DNA from: Lachnospiraceae bacterium
GTDB lineage: Bacteria > Bacillota > Clostridia > Lachnospirales > Lachnospiraceae
Assembly: GCA_024403255.1 (NCBI GenBank)
Contig: JAKSSE010000004.1
Location: forward strand, 1-51,981
DNA length: 51,981 nt
Direction of reading: 5' to 3'
A model generated the notes under the pieces. That model made no database searches, was not told the DNA's origin, and saw only the letters and a program-made list of their open reading frames with translations. How positions within the stretch are numbered: the first letter of the stretch is position 1; the number at the start of each line of letters is the position of its first letter. A program made the position numbers and the translations under genes. Of the stretch, positions 7,497-16,524 are shown piece after piece.

Positions 7497-8297
7497 ATGA
7501 AACTTTGTGCATCTAATCTGGGATGGAAAATGGAAAACAACGACCTTGTTTTTACCGCTATGGAAAAATGTGGCTACACCGGTCTTGAAATTGCACCAAC
7601 CAAATTCTTTCCAGAAAATCCATATGACCATGCGAAAGATATGAAGGCGATTGCAAATTCCATTTATGAAAAGCATGGATTAAAAATCTGCTCAATGCAG
7701 TCAATCTGGTTTGGGAAAAGTGGATTGGTATTCGGGGAAAAAACTGAACGCGAAAGTCTTTTTGACTACACAAAAAAAGCTATGGATTTTGCTGCTGCGA
7801 TAGATTGCAAAAACCTTGTTTTTGGCTGTCCGAAACCTCGTAACATTCCAGACGATATGCCAAAAGAAAAGGCTGATGAAATCATCGAAGAATTCTTTGG
7901 CGGCCTTGCAGACTACGCTGCATCAGTAGGTGTACTTCTTGCTATGGAAGCAAACCCAACCATCTATAACACAAACTTCTTAAATGAAACTGCCCAGGCA
8001 ATTGAGATGGTACGAAAACTTAACCGCCCCGGTTTATCTGTAAACCTTGACATAGGCACCATGGTTCAGAACGAAGAAAGCGCGGAGGTTTTAGCAGGAA
8101 ACGCTGGCGTGATATCACATACTCACTTTTCGGAGCCATATATTAAACCTCTACAGAAGCGTAACCTGCACGGTGAAGTTGTTGATACATTGATGAAACA
8201 GAACTATGAAGGCTACTTTTCAGTAGAAATTGCCGATGCAAATCCTGTAGATGAGGTCATAGAATCCATAAAATACATAGGGACTTTAGAAATATAG
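7497..8297 (+). CDS. Sugar phosphate isomerase/epimerase (xylose-isomerase-like TIM barrel)
   Basis: This 266-residue protein has the AP-endonuclease-2 / xylose isomerase-like fold: the opening KLCASNLGWKMEN strand, YTGLEIAPTKF, a NLVFGCPKPRNIP strand, LLAMEANPTIYNTNFLNE (metal-ligand Glu), LSVNLDIGTM (Asp), ISHTHFSEPY (His) and a final YFSVEIAD (Glu). These are the expected metal-ligand positions. Such enzymes isomerise sugars or sugar phosphates, or epimerise ketoses in inositol or uronate catabolism. No pathway genes lie nearby, so the substrate is unknown. It has a good AAGGAG site but no separate promoter after the preceding terminator. Confidence 0.85.
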   Translation: MKLCASNLGWKMENNDLVFTAMEKCGYTGLEIAPTKFFPENPYDHAKDMKAIANSIYEKHGLKICSMQSIWFGKSGLVFGEKTERESLFDYTKKAMDFAAAIDCKNLVFGCPKPRNIPDDMPKEKADEIIEEFFGGLADYAASVGVLLAMEANPTIYNTNFLNETAQAIEMVRKLNRPGLSVNLDIGTMVQNEESAEVLAGNAGVISHTHFSEPYIKPLQKRNLHGEVVDTLMKQNYEGYFSVEIADANPVDEVIESIKYIGTLEI

Positions 8298-8304
8298 AAA
8301 GTAA

Positions 8305-8439
8305 GGGAGGGGTACATATATATTCATTAGCTGACCTTAAGAAAACGTCTGCACTTAACGAGGCGTAGCCGAGTTTAGTACAGCTACGTTTTCGCAAGAG
8401 CGAGAGCGAGTCAGCGGTGAATATATATGTACCCCTCCC
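8305..8439. repeat. 135-bp palindromic element between convergent genes
   Basis: The outer arms 8305-8326 and 8418-8439 are perfect 22-base reverse complements that begin GGGAGGGGTACATATA. The pairing resumes as AGCTGAC/GTCAGC after a small asymmetric interruption. The interior holds two nested pairs: GAAAACGT (8341-8348) with ACGTTTTC (8386-8393), and CGTAGC (8364-8369) with GCTACG (8383-8388). It lies between the 3' ends of convergent genes. It could be a bidirectional terminator, a structured RNA or a small non-autonomous mobile element. No clear target-site duplication is seen. Confidence 0.85.
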
Positions 8440-8447
8440 GTAGTATA

Positions 8448-8993
8448 TTAAATAGCCAAACCAACTTTGACTTTGTCGACAGCCTCCTGACCTTCGAAGT
8501 ATTTTACGATTGCAAGGCCGAAGTCTACAGCGGTGCCCATGCCACGAGAGGTGACGGTGTTTTTGCTGATTACGGCATTGTCGAATTTTACGTTTGCACC
8601 TTTGAGTCTTTCTTCGAAACCTGGGTGACAGGTTGCGTCCTTGCCTACAAGGATATCATTGTCGCCAAGAACTGAAGGGGCTGCGCAGATTGCGGCAACT
8701 AATTTATCGGCTGCATTAAATTCTTTGATTTGCTTAACTACAGCGTCGCAGGCACCGAGGTTGGTGGTGCCAGGCATGCCACCTGGTAAGATGACGCCAT
8801 CGTATGCCGAAAAGTCTGTGTCTTCGATGAGTTTTTCTGCCATGAAGACGATGCCTCGTGAACCATGAATTTCAAGTGAGCCAGTGATTGAGATTAAGTC
8901 GATTTCAAATTTTGCACGGCGACACACATCTACTGTTGCAAGTGCTTCAACTTCTTCGCATCCGTCTGCGAGAAAAATCGCTAATTTTGCCAT
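8448..8993 (-). CDS. DJ-1/PfpI-family protein
   Basis: This 181-residue protein belongs to the DJ-1/ThiJ branch: LAIFLADGCEEVEALATVDVCRRA (Glu near 14), GVILPGGMPGTTNLG, and the nucleophile elbow VAAICAAPSVLGD with Cys103. Family members act as deglycases, chaperones or amidotransferase-like enzymes, and DJ-1 forms sense oxidative damage through this cysteine. It is the last gene of a minus-strand operon, 12 bases after the CYTH gene. The big palindrome lies just past its stop and may terminate it. Confidence 0.9.
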   Translation of the reverse strand: MAKLAIFLADGCEEVEALATVDVCRRAKFEIDLISITGSLEIHGSRGIVFMAEKLIEDTDFSAYDGVILPGGMPGTTNLGACDAVVKQIKEFNAADKLVAAICAAPSVLGDNDILVGKDATCHPGFEERLKGANVKFDNAVISKNTVTSRGMGTAVDFGLAIVKYFEGQEAVDKVKVGLAI

Positions 8994-9005
8994 AACAATT
9001 CCTTT

Positions 9006-9467
9006 CTATTGTAAGTCCTGTAGGCCGTTCATTCGGCACAGTCTGCTGTTTTGATATTTTCCACTTTCTGAAACGTCTTCCCCGAACCAGGAAGGGGCGA
9101 TAAAGGCATTGCATTCTTCGAGAGAAGGGAATTCTACTTCTGCGAGAACTAAACCTTCGTAGACTCCGTGGAACACGTCGAGTTCGATGGTGTAAGGATC
9201 ACATGGAATTAAGTATCGGGTTTTTGTTAATACTATTCCTTCGGCTGCAGAAATTAGTCTGTCATAACCTTCTTTTGAGAAGGGAAGATTGTGTTCTTCT
9301 CTGGCAACAAGACCTTCACCTTTGTAGGTTAGACCGTATTTGTCATCAGTTTTTCTGATTCTAAGAACTGGGTTGGTACAAAGGTAGGCCTGCTCAATTT
9401 CTTTTTTAGAGAAATTCTGCAAGTCGAAAGGGATTTTATCTATGAGCCATTTTCTTTCTATTTCCAT
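9006..9467 (-). CDS. CYTH-domain protein (triphosphate tunnel enzyme family)
   Basis: The protein opens with the CYTH signature MEIERKWLIDK (ExExK). It continues with basic and acidic strands expected to line the tunnel: LRIRKTDDKYGLTYK, KTRYLIPCDPYTIELDVF and LVLAEVEFPS, ending ESGKYQNSRLC. At 153 residues it has the usual length. Family members hydrolyse inorganic triphosphate or act on thiamine triphosphate or cAMP chemistry; the exact substrate cannot be read here. Its start overlaps the stop of the upstream 79-residue gene by 1 base. Confidence 0.88.
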   Translation of the reverse strand: MEIERKWLIDKIPFDLQNFSKKEIEQAYLCTNPVLRIRKTDDKYGLTYKGEGLVAREEHNLPFSKEGYDRLISAAEGIVLTKTRYLIPCDPYTIELDVFHGVYEGLVLAEVEFPSLEECNAFIAPSWFGEDVSESGKYQNSRLCRMNGLQDLQ

Positions 9468-9706
9468 TAGCGGCGATCCCTGTTTCTTTCATAAGTCATT
9501 CGGGTTTTAATGGCCTTTAAAAGTGCCTGATATCTAAGATCAAGTTTTCCTTCTGGAATATTCATGTCGAGCGAATAAGCCATTGTATTTATAAAGTGAT
9601 CAGTTATGTCGTTGTTGAATCTGCATGCTGCATTGTATTTTTCTTCCAAAGATTCTGCATCGAAAAAAGCAGCAAGCTTTGGGTGTAATTCTTCCATTTC
9701 TGACAT
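9467..9706 (-). CDS. Small hypothetical protein in CYTH operon
   Basis: This 79-residue protein is of unknown family. It is mainly helical and charged, with no membrane segment or Cys pairs. A helical N-terminal part (EELHPKLAAFFDAESLEEKYNAACRF) is followed by a basic tail (KAIKTRMTYERNRDRR). The ribosome site AGGAG precedes the start. It overlaps the CYTH gene by 1 base, which suggests coupling and perhaps a partner role. Confidence 0.75.
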   Translation of the reverse strand: MSEMEELHPKLAAFFDAESLEEKYNAACRFNNDITDHFINTMAYSLDMNIPEGKLDLRYQALLKAIKTRMTYERNRDRR

Positions 9707-9716
9707 TTTGTTCTCC

Positions 9717-9968
9717 TTAGTGGTTATTTATTTCTTCAGCTATTGCTGAGAGTCCTTCATCATTGAAAGGGAAAAAACTGGATGTTTTGTCCTCATCTTT
9801 GGTAAGCTCAAAGCTAAGTTTGTCTGGGTAGAAGGTCAGTTTGAATTTAGGGTCTTCGCCTTCTTCTTCAACACGCTCGACCAAAAAACGAAAGTCTCTT
9901 TGACTTCCGGTGAAAACAGCTCCTTTTTTGTAGTATGGAATTGAAAAAAGGTCCTTTGAAGTAAGCAT
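9717..9968 (-). CDS. Small hypothetical protein, first gene of CYTH/DJ-1 operon
   Basis: The chosen start (ATG at 9968 on the minus strand) follows AGGAGAAAAAAC. A longer in-frame start at 10013 would cover the promoter. The 83-residue product, opening MLTSKDLFSIPYYKKG, resembles short uncharacterised Lachnospiraceae proteins. It has alternating beta strands and charged residues and no membrane segment. It heads the four-gene operon with the 79-residue protein, CYTH and DJ-1. Confidence 0.78.
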   Translation of the reverse strand: MLTSKDLFSIPYYKKGAVFTGSQRDFRFLVERVEEEGEDPKFKLTFYPDKLSFELTKDEDKTSSFFPFNDEGLSAIAEEINNH

Positions 9969-9990
9969 GTTTTTTCTCCTGACGATGTGT

Positions 9991-10019
9991 ATTTTATCAC
10001 AAAGATATAGCACCTACAA
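9991..10019 (-). promoter_or_regulatory. Promoter for minus-strand CYTH/DJ-1 operon
   Basis: On the minus strand TTGTAG (10014-10019), a 17-base spacer, and TAAAAT (9991-9996) with an extended TG one base before it. It is divergent from and close to the trigger factor promoter. Confidence 0.55.
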
Positions 10020-10033
10020 ATACCGATGTTTCC

Positions 10034-10062
10034 TTGATTTTTACTAGGTATTGTGATAGACT
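10034..10062 (+). promoter_or_regulatory. Promoter for tig
   Basis: TTGATT (10034-10039), a 17-base spacer and TAGACT (10057-10062), with an extended TG one base upstream of the -10. The leader of about 75 bases contains repeated GCGG/CCGC-type elements (ATGCGGTC, ATGCCGC, TTGCGGACGCACCGC) that could fold before the AGGAGG site. Confidence 0.5.
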
Positions 10063-10145
10063 CTAAAGACAAATGCGGTCTTATAGCTAATTTGGAAATG
10101 CCGCAAATAAAATAAATTGCGGACGCACCGCATTAGGAGGATAAA

Positions 10146-11486
10146 ATGAGCGTTAAAGTAGAAAATTTAGAAGAGAAGAATATGTCAAAGATTACCTTCG
10201 AGGTACCTTTTGATGAATTCAATAAGGCAGTAGAGAAGGTTTATAATAAGCAGAAGAGCAGAATCTCTGTACCAGGCTTTAGAAAAGGTAAGGTTCCAAG
10301 AGCTATGGTAGAGAAGATGTATGGTGCTGAGGTATTCTATGAGGATGCTATAAACGAGGTTCTTCCAGAGGCATATCCTAAGGCAGCAGAAGAGTCAGGT
10401 CTTGATATCGTTTCTCGTCCAGAAATCGACATCGAGAAGCTTGAGAAAGGTGAGACTGTTATCTTTACTGCAGTTGTTGCTACTCGTCCAGAAATCACTC
10501 TTAAGAAGTATGAAGGCGTTTCAGTAACCAAGGTTGATACAAAGGTTACTGACGAGGATATCGAAGCAGAGCTTAAGAAAGAGCAGGAGAAGAATGCTCG
10601 TGAAGTAGTAGTTGAAAGAGCAATCGAGACTGGTGATGTTGCAGTTATCGATTTTGATGGTTCTGTTGATGGCGTTCCTTTCCAGGGTGGTAAGGGTGAT
10701 AATTATCCACTCGAGATTGGTTCAGGCACATTTATTCCAGGTTTTGAAGATCAGCTTATCGGCGCTAAGACTGGTGACGAAGTTGATGTTAAGGTTACTT
10801 TCCCAGCTGATTATCAGGCAGATGATCTTGCAGGAAAGGATGCAGTATTTAAGTGTACAGTACACGAGGTAAAGGCAAAAGAGCTTCCAGCAATTGATGA
10901 TGATCTTGCAGATGATGCAGGTTTTGATTCACTTGATGCTTTCAAGGCTGACATCAAGGAGCGTCTTGAGAAGCAGAAAGCAGAGTCAGCTAAGTCAGCT
11001 CAGATTGATGAGGCAGTTGCAGCAATCATCGAGGAGGCTGAAGTTGAAATTCCAGAAGCAATGATCAACACTCAGGTTGAGCAGAATTTTGCAAACTTCG
11101 CAAACAGAATTATGGCTCAGGGAATGAACATCGAGCAGTACCTTCAGTTCTCAGGCATGACTGAGGAAGCTATGAAGGAGCAGATGAAGCCTTCTACTAT
11201 CGAGCAGATTAAGACTACTCTTGCACTTGATAAGATTGCAAAAGAGCAGAATCTTGAGGCTACTGATGCAGAGGTTGATGAGGAAATCGAAAACATGGCT
11301 AAGATGTATGGCATGGAAGTAGATAAGCTTAAGGACATCATCCCAGAGTCAGAGAAGAAAGCTATGAAGGATGAAATCGCAGCTAAGAAGGCTATGGATT
11401 ACATCTATGACAAGCGTAAAGAAAAGGCAGCAACCAAGAAGAAAGCTGCAAAGAAGGATGAAGCTGAGGCAGATGCAGAGGCTTAA
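10146..11486 (+). CDS. tig: Trigger factor, ribosome-bound chaperone
   Basis: The 446-residue protein has all three trigger-factor parts. The N-terminal ribosome-binding domain carries the GFRKGKVPRAMVE loop (about residues 40-52). The FKBP-type PPIase domain holds GDVAVIDFDGSVDGVPFQGGKGDNYPLEIGSGTFIPGFED (about 160-200). The long helical C-terminal arms end in a Lys/Ala-rich tail. It binds nascent chains at the ribosome exit. Strong AGGAGG precedes the start. Its position before clpP and clpX is the common Firmicutes arrangement. Confidence 0.98.
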   Translation: MSVKVENLEEKNMSKITFEVPFDEFNKAVEKVYNKQKSRISVPGFRKGKVPRAMVEKMYGAEVFYEDAINEVLPEAYPKAAEESGLDIVSRPEIDIEKLEKGETVIFTAVVATRPEITLKKYEGVSVTKVDTKVTDEDIEAELKKEQEKNAREVVVERAIETGDVAVIDFDGSVDGVPFQGGKGDNYPLEIGSGTFIPGFEDQLIGAKTGDEVDVKVTFPADYQADDLAGKDAVFKCTVHEVKAKELPAIDDDLADDAGFDSLDAFKADIKERLEKQKAESAKSAQIDEAVAAIIEEAEVEIPEAMINTQVEQNFANFANRIMAQGMNIEQYLQFSGMTEEAMKEQMKPSTIEQIKTTLALDKIAKEQNLEATDAEVDEEIENMAKMYGMEVDKLKDIIPESEKKAMKDEIAAKKAMDYIYDKRKEKAATKKKAAKKDEAEADAEA

Positions 11487-11504
11487 TCCAAAGGAGGATT
11501 AATT

Positions 11505-12089
11505 ATGAGTTTAGTACCTTACGTCGTTGAGCAGACAAGCAAAGGCGAGCGTTCATATGACATTTACTCACGTCTTTTAAAGGATAGAATCATTTTCCTT
11601 GGCGAAGAAGTAAATGAGACTACTGCAAGTCTTACCGTTGCTCAGCTTCTGTTTTTGGAGTCAGAGGACCCATCTAAGGATATTAACCTTTATATTAACA
11701 GCCCAGGCGGTTCGGTAACCGCAGGTATGGCAATCTATGATACCATGCACTATATCAAGTGTGATGTATCTACTATCTGTATTGGTATGGCAGCTTCAAT
11801 GGGAGCTTTCCTCCTTGCAGGTGGTGCCAAGGGAAAGAGATTTGCTCTTCCTAATTCAGAAGTTATGATTCATCAGCCACTTGGCGGAGCAAAAGGTCAG
11901 GCTACTGAAATCCAGATTGCAGCTGAAAATATTTTAAAGACTAAAGAAAAGTTAAACCGTATGCTTGCTGAAAATACTGGTAAGTCTTACGAAGAGATTT
12001 GCAATGATACTGAGCGTGATCACTGGCTTAATGCACAGGAAGCTCTTGACTACGGTATCGTAGATCAGATTATCGCAAATCGCGCATAA
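11505..12089 (+). CDS. clpP: ATP-dependent Clp protease proteolytic subunit
   Basis: This 194-residue protein is the housekeeping ClpP. Catalytic Ser98 is in [11 protein letters not shown], His123 in MIHQPLGG, and Asp172 in [30 protein letters not shown] is also conserved. Fourteen copies form the degradation chamber that works with ClpX. It lies 18 bases after tig with AGGAGG, and 9 bases before clpX. A second ClpP-like gene with more divergent motifs occurs at 19783-20367. Confidence 0.98.
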   Translation: MSLVPYVVEQTSKGERSYDIYSRLLKDRIIFLGEEVNETTASLTVAQLLFLESEDPSKDINLYINSPGGSVTAGMAIYDTMHYIKCDVSTICIGMAASMGAFLLAGGAKGKRFALPNSEVMIHQPLGGAKGQATEIQIAAENILKTKEKLNRMLAENTGKSYEEICNDTERDHWLNAQEALDYGIVDQIIANRA

Positions 12090-12098
12090 GGAGAAAAC

Positions 12099-13424
12099 AT
12101 GGCAGGAAAATCAGAAGACAGAATCCGCTGTTCCTTCTGCCGCAAGAGTCAGAGTGAAGTAAGAAAGCTTATTTCTGGCCCAGGCGGAGCTTTTATCTGT
12201 GATGAGTGTGTTAGCATTTGTCAGGAGATAATCGATGAGGAGCTTCTTGGTGACGGTCTCGACGGCTATGAATTAGAAGAGGAAAAAGGCGAGAATTACT
12301 CTACCGATGATATAAATCTTATTTCTCCAAAGGAGATGAAAGAATTTCTCGATGAGTATGTTATTGGTCAGGATGAGGCAAAAAGAGTTCTTTCTGTAGC
12401 TGTATATAATCACTACAAGAGAATTACAAGAGGTGCTGACCTTCCAGTAGAACTTCAGAAGAGTAATGTACTTCTTCTTGGTCCAACTGGTTCAGGTAAG
12501 ACTCTTCTCGCACAGACCCTGGCAAGAATTCTTAATGTACCTTTTGCAATCGCAGATGCAACAACTCTTACAGAAGCTGGTTACGTAGGCGAGGATGTTG
12601 AGAATATACTTCTTAAAATCATTCAGGCTGCTGACTATAATATCGAGAGAGCACAGTGTGGCATCATTTACATCGATGAGATTGATAAGATAGCTAAAAA
12701 GTCAGAAAACGTTTCTATTACAAGAGATGTTTCTGGTGAGGGCGTACAGCAGGCACTCCTTAAAATATTAGAAGGAACAATGGCATCAGTTCCACCTCAG
12801 GGTGGTCGTAAGCATCCACAGCAGGAGCTTATACAGATTGATACTACAAATATCCTTTTCATTTGTGGTGGTGCATTTGACGGCCTTGAGCAGATTATAG
12901 GGCACAGAGTTGATTCTAAATCAATCGGATTCAATGCAGCAGTAAAGGATCCTTCAGAAAAGAATATTGGAGAACTCTTCAAACAGGTTCTTCCAGAGGA
13001 TTTCATAAAGTTTGGACTCATACCAGAGTTTATTGGCCGTGTGCCAGTCACAGTATCGCTTGATGCACTTGATGAGGAAGCACTTATTCGCGTCCTTAGA
13101 GAGCCAAAGAATTCGCTTGTTAAACAGTATCAGGCACTTCTTTCTCTTGATGATGTGGAGCTTACCTTTGAGGAAGAGGCACTTATAAAGATTGCAAAGC
13201 ATGCTATCGCCAGAAAGACTGGAGCCAGAGGACTTAGATCTATCATGGAAAAAGTTATGATGGATATTATGTACGAAGCACCATCAAAAGACGGTTATAG
13301 CGGCAAAGTTAGCATAGATGCCGACTTTGTTGAAACACGATTCCCCAACGAAAAAATTGAGGAAAAAGAGGAAACCGGCAAGATAGCGAAGATTTCTGGT
13401 AAGAAAGAATCAAAAAGCGCATAG
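12099..13424 (+). CDS. clpX: ATP-dependent Clp protease ATP-binding subunit ClpX
   Basis: The 441-residue AAA+ unfoldase has the N-terminal C4 zinc finger (Cys11, Cys14, Cys34, Cys37), Walker A GPTGSGKT, Walker [10 protein letters not shown], the pore loop region [14 protein letters not shown], and the [12 protein letters not shown] sensor 2. The ClpP-docking IGF-type loop appears as KSIGFNAA. It recognises substrates and threads them into ClpP, encoded just upstream. A compact palindrome follows the stop. Confidence 0.98.
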   Translation: MAGKSEDRIRCSFCRKSQSEVRKLISGPGGAFICDECVSICQEIIDEELLGDGLDGYELEEEKGENYSTDDINLISPKEMKEFLDEYVIGQDEAKRVLSVAVYNHYKRITRGADLPVELQKSNVLLLGPTGSGKTLLAQTLARILNVPFAIADATTLTEAGYVGEDVENILLKIIQAADYNIERAQCGIIYIDEIDKIAKKSENVSITRDVSGEGVQQALLKILEGTMASVPPQGGRKHPQQELIQIDTTNILFICGGAFDGLEQIIGHRVDSKSIGFNAAVKDPSEKNIGELFKQVLPEDFIKFGLIPEFIGRVPVTVSLDALDEEALIRVLREPKNSLVKQYQALLSLDDVELTFEEEALIKIAKHAIARKTGARGLRSIMEKVMMDIMYEAPSKDGYSGKVSIDADFVETRFPNEKIEEKEETGKIAKISGKKESKSA

Positions 13425-13428
13425 GAAA

Positions 13429-13455
13429 ATCGCCTGCCAATTGGCAGGCGTTTTA
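13429..13455 (+). terminator. Hairpin between clpX and engB
   Basis: CGCCTGCCAATTGGCAGGCG (13431-13450) is a perfect 20-base palindrome, followed by only four T residues. It probably acts as a partial terminator, because engB starts 9 bases later and no clear new promoter is seen. Confidence 0.75.
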
Positions 13456-13463
13456 GCATAATT

Positions 13464-14069
13464 ATGGTAATAAAAAATGTAAATCTTGAAACAGTGTGCG
13501 GACCTACTTCAGAACTTCCTAAAAACAACCTGCCAGAGGTTGCTTTCGCAGGAAAATCAAATGTAGGTAAGAGCTCACTCATAAATGCACTTATGAATAG
13601 AAAGTCCTTAGCCAGGACTTCCTCTCAGCCAGGCAAAACTCAAACTATCAATTTTTATAATATCAATGAGGAACTTTATCTTGTAGATCTTCCAGGCTAC
13701 GGATACGCAAAAGTTTCTGAAAAAGAGCGCGAACGCTGGGGCAAGATGATAGAGAAGTATCTTGATACTTCAGAGAAACTTCGTGCAGTATTTTTACTTA
13801 TAGATATAAGACATGAGCCATCTGCAAACGATAAGCAGATGTTTGAATGGATAGATTACGAAGGTTATCAGCCAATAGTTATCTGCACAAAAGCTGATAA
13901 GATTTCAAGAGGTGCAGTTGACAGGCAGATTTCAATGATTAGAAAGTCACTTGGTGCTGATAAGGATACAATAATTCTTCCTTTTTCATCTTTAACAAAA
14001 GCTGGCAGAGAAGATATTTGGGACCTTATGGATCAGGTGATTGAAAATGAGGCTTTGAATGAAGAATAA
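13464..14069 (+). CDS. engB: Ribosome biogenesis GTP-binding protein EngB/YsxC
   Basis: This 201-residue TRAFAC GTPase shows the P-loop AGKSNVGKSSLINAL, the switch region RTSSQPGKTQTINFY, the G3 motif DLPGYGYAKVSEKERERW typical of EngB, and the G4 TKADKI. It is needed for assembly of the 50S subunit in Firmicutes and commonly follows clpX. Its end overlaps the next gene by 11 bases. There is no strong ribosome site: the start lies directly after the hairpin with only TTATGG nearby. Confidence 0.95.
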   Translation: MVIKNVNLETVCGPTSELPKNNLPEVAFAGKSNVGKSSLINALMNRKSLARTSSQPGKTQTINFYNINEELYLVDLPGYGYAKVSEKERERWGKMIEKYLDTSEKLRAVFLLIDIRHEPSANDKQMFEWIDYEGYQPIVICTKADKISRGAVDRQISMIRKSLGADKDTIILPFSSLTKAGREDIWDLMDQVIENEALNEE

Positions 14070-14970
14070 AAAGACAGTTATGGCTATTATGATAGCTGTT
14101 TTGACAATAATATGTATTGCAATTTGCGTTTTAGCATACAATAGAAGAAAAGAAATAGATGCTAACAACAGACTCAATGTAGTTACATCTTTTTATCCGG
14201 TTTATATAGCAACTTTGAATATTGCGGATAATGTTCCGGGGGTAAAGGTTACAAACCTTTCAAAGCCAGAGACAGGGTGCCTTCATGACTATCAGCTTTC
14301 AAGTGATGATGCAAAACTTCTTGCAAATGCAGATATTCTTCTCGTGAATGGCGGTGGGATGGAAAGCTTTTTGGATACCAAAAAGTTTGCTAAAAAATAT
14401 CCCAATTTGAAAGTTATTTCAATTGATGAAAATCTTCCCAAAGAAGAACTTGATGAGGACAATGCACATTATTGGATGAATCTTGATTTTTATCAGATTT
14501 ATTCTCAAAAGATAGCTATAGCATTGGCTGACTGTGACTCTGAATATTCGCTTGAATATATGGAAAATTATCATGGTTATTCAAATAAGATTGATGCTCT
14601 TATAAAGAAAGCTAAAACAATAGAAGCGGCTGCTAATGGAAAAGGTGTTATTTTATTGCACGAGGCTTTTGTATATTTGGCTGATGAACTCGATATGAAA
14701 ACGGAAATGATACTTGATCTTGATGATGGAGCAGAAGTTTCAGCATCAGATTTATCAAAGGCGTGCAAGCTTATTGAGGAAGGTAAGGTTTCCTATATCA
14801 TTGGCGATTCGACCTATGGGAGTGCCATCGCAAAAACCATAGAGGATGAAACTGGATTACATACTATCTTCATTGATCCGCTTACAACTGGTGAATATGA
14901 CAGAAATGCATATTTAAAAGGAATGAAAGCAAATCTTGAGATTTTAAAGGTGAATTTAAGACAAAGATAA
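14059..14970 (+). CDS. znuA: Metal ABC transporter substrate-binding protein (ZnuA/TroA type)
   Basis: This 303-residue protein has an N-terminal membrane anchor without a lipobox cysteine, then the cluster A-1 metal-binding fold: VTSFYPVYIATLNIA, CLHDYQLSSDD (His ligand), NAHYWMNLDFY (His), VILLHEAFVYLADELDM (His) and a final FIDPL (Asp). No His-rich loop is present, so zinc rather than manganese is not proved. It captures the ion outside the cell for the ABC genes that follow. It overlaps engB by 11 bases and ends immediately before the ATPase gene, so it is in one operon. Confidence 0.85.
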   Translation: MKNKKTVMAIMIAVLTIICIAICVLAYNRRKEIDANNRLNVVTSFYPVYIATLNIADNVPGVKVTNLSKPETGCLHDYQLSSDDAKLLANADILLVNGGGMESFLDTKKFAKKYPNLKVISIDENLPKEELDEDNAHYWMNLDFYQIYSQKIAIALADCDSEYSLEYMENYHGYSNKIDALIKKAKTIEAAANGKGVILLHEAFVYLADELDMKTEMILDLDDGAEVSASDLSKACKLIEEGKVSYIIGDSTYGSAIAKTIEDETGLHTIFIDPLTTGEYDRNAYLKGMKANLEILKVNLRQR

Positions 14971-15722
14971 TGGCAAGAAAAGTAATAGCGCCATGCGGTT
15001 TTCACTGCATTAAAATTAATAACTTGTCGGTGACTGTTGGAAAGCAGGCTATTTTGGAGGATGTAAACCTCCATATTCATTGTGGGACTTTTACAGCTGT
15101 TATAGGTCATAATGGTGCAGGAAAATCTACGCTTATAAAGGCAATTTTAGGTGAGGTTCCATCTGAGGGCGATATTGAGTTTAAGCTTAAAAAAGATGGT
15201 GCATCTTTAGATTTAAAAATTGGTTATGTACCACAACACCTTGCGATAGACAAAGATACCCCTATGAGCGTGCAGGATATGATAATTTCTTATGGATTTA
15301 AATATCCTGTGTTTTTGCCTGTTTCAAAGAAACTCCGGGAAAAAGTTCTTGAAATACTGGCACCTTTAAATGCTGAAGATTTAATCGATAAAACAATAGG
15401 TACTTTATCGGGTGGCGAACTTCAAAGAGTGCTTTTGAGTCTAGCACTTATGGATGCGCCAAATCTTCTTTTGCTGGATGAGCCTGTTTCGGGCGTTGAT
15501 GCAGGTGGCGTTGAAAAGTTTTACAAACTTATTGATGAGCTTAAGATGCACCATGATCTTGCTATTATTCTTGTATCTCATGATCTTGAGTATGTTAGAA
15601 AATATGCAGATAAGGTAGTTCTTTTAGATAAGACTGTATTGTTGGCTGATACTCCGGGTGTGGTTTTCAGGAGTAAGGAATTTGAAAATATGTTTGGAAC
15701 AAAGGAGGAGAGCGATGTTTAG
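14970..15722 (+). CDS. znuC: Metal ABC transporter ATP-binding protein
   Basis: This 250-residue ABC ATPase has Walker A GHNGAGKSTL, Q-loop YVPQHL, signature LSGGELQRVLL, Walker B LLLLDEPVSG and the His switch VSHD. The order and neighbours (binding protein before, permease after) define a ZnuACB/TroABC-type importer. The start overlaps the previous stop by 1 base (TAATGG). Its end overlaps the permease start by 8 bases. Confidence 0.9.
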   Translation: MARKVIAPCGFHCIKINNLSVTVGKQAILEDVNLHIHCGTFTAVIGHNGAGKSTLIKAILGEVPSEGDIEFKLKKDGASLDLKIGYVPQHLAIDKDTPMSVQDMIISYGFKYPVFLPVSKKLREKVLEILAPLNAEDLIDKTIGTLSGGELQRVLLSLALMDAPNLLLLDEPVSGVDAGGVEKFYKLIDELKMHHDLAIILVSHDLEYVRKYADKVVLLDKTVLLADTPGVVFRSKEFENMFGTKEESDV

Positions 15723-16524
15723 TGAAGCCTTTTCTTTTGATTTCTTTGTAAGAGCACTTCTTGCGGTAGCAATGATATGCCCTCTTTTATCTGTTCTTGG
15801 AACGATGGTAGTGCAGAAAAAGATGAGCTTTTTTTCGGATGCACTTGGACATTCTGCGTTTACAGGCGTTGCGATAGGCGTGCTCTTGGGTGTTACAAAT
15901 CTTAATTTTGCAATGATTGTTTTTGCCATAGTTTTTGCGACACTTCTAAATGCACTTATGAGAAATAATTCGGCTATTACAGATACTGTCATTTCAGTGT
16001 TTTCATCATTTTGTATTGCTATTGGTCTGGCAGTTCTTTCTTTTGGCGGAAGTTTTTCGAAGTATTCATCTTTGCTTGTTGGCGATGTATTAAGTATAAC
16101 TAAAGATGAGCTTTGGACTGTTCTTATAGTCGCTGTTGTCGTTGTGGCTTTCTGGTGTATTTTTATTAATGGGCTTGCGGCTTCAAGCTTAAACCGCTCT
16201 TTGGCAAAGTCCAAAGGCTTATACGTTGATATGCTGGAACTTATTTTTTCGATTCTTGTTGCAGTTGTTGTAATGGTTGCTGTACGATGGATTGGAATAC
16301 TTCTTATAAATGCACTTATGATTTTGCCATCGGCATCATCAAGAAACATATCGGAGAATATGAAGGAATATCATGGATATGCAGTTGTATTTGCCCTTGT
16401 ATCAGGTATCCTGGGCCTTTTTGTTTCATACTTTGTTGGAATTGCTGCAGGTCCTTCGATTGTAATTTTTGCATCGGTGATATTCTTTGTGACATATATT
16501 TTAAGTAAAAAGGGAGCTAAATAG
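15715..16524 (+). CDS. znuB: Metal ABC transporter permease
   Basis: ATG 15715 was chosen because it follows AAAGGAGGAG (15701-15710). An upstream in-frame ATG at 15658 would lie deep in the ATPase gene. The 269-residue product has 7-8 hydrophobic helices and the ABC-3 motifs SDALGHSAFTGVAIGVLLG near the N-terminus and GILLINALMILPSASSRNISE. It forms the membrane channel of the zinc or manganese importer. GpsA starts on its last base. Confidence 0.9.
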   Translation: MFSEAFSFDFFVRALLAVAMICPLLSVLGTMVVQKKMSFFSDALGHSAFTGVAIGVLLGVTNLNFAMIVFAIVFATLLNALMRNNSAITDTVISVFSSFCIAIGLAVLSFGGSFSKYSSLLVGDVLSITKDELWTVLIVAVVVVAFWCIFINGLAASSLNRSLAKSKGLYVDMLELIFSILVAVVVMVAVRWIGILLINALMILPSASSRNISENMKEYHGYAVVFALVSGILGLFVSYFVGIAAGPSIVIFASVIFFVTYILSKKGAK

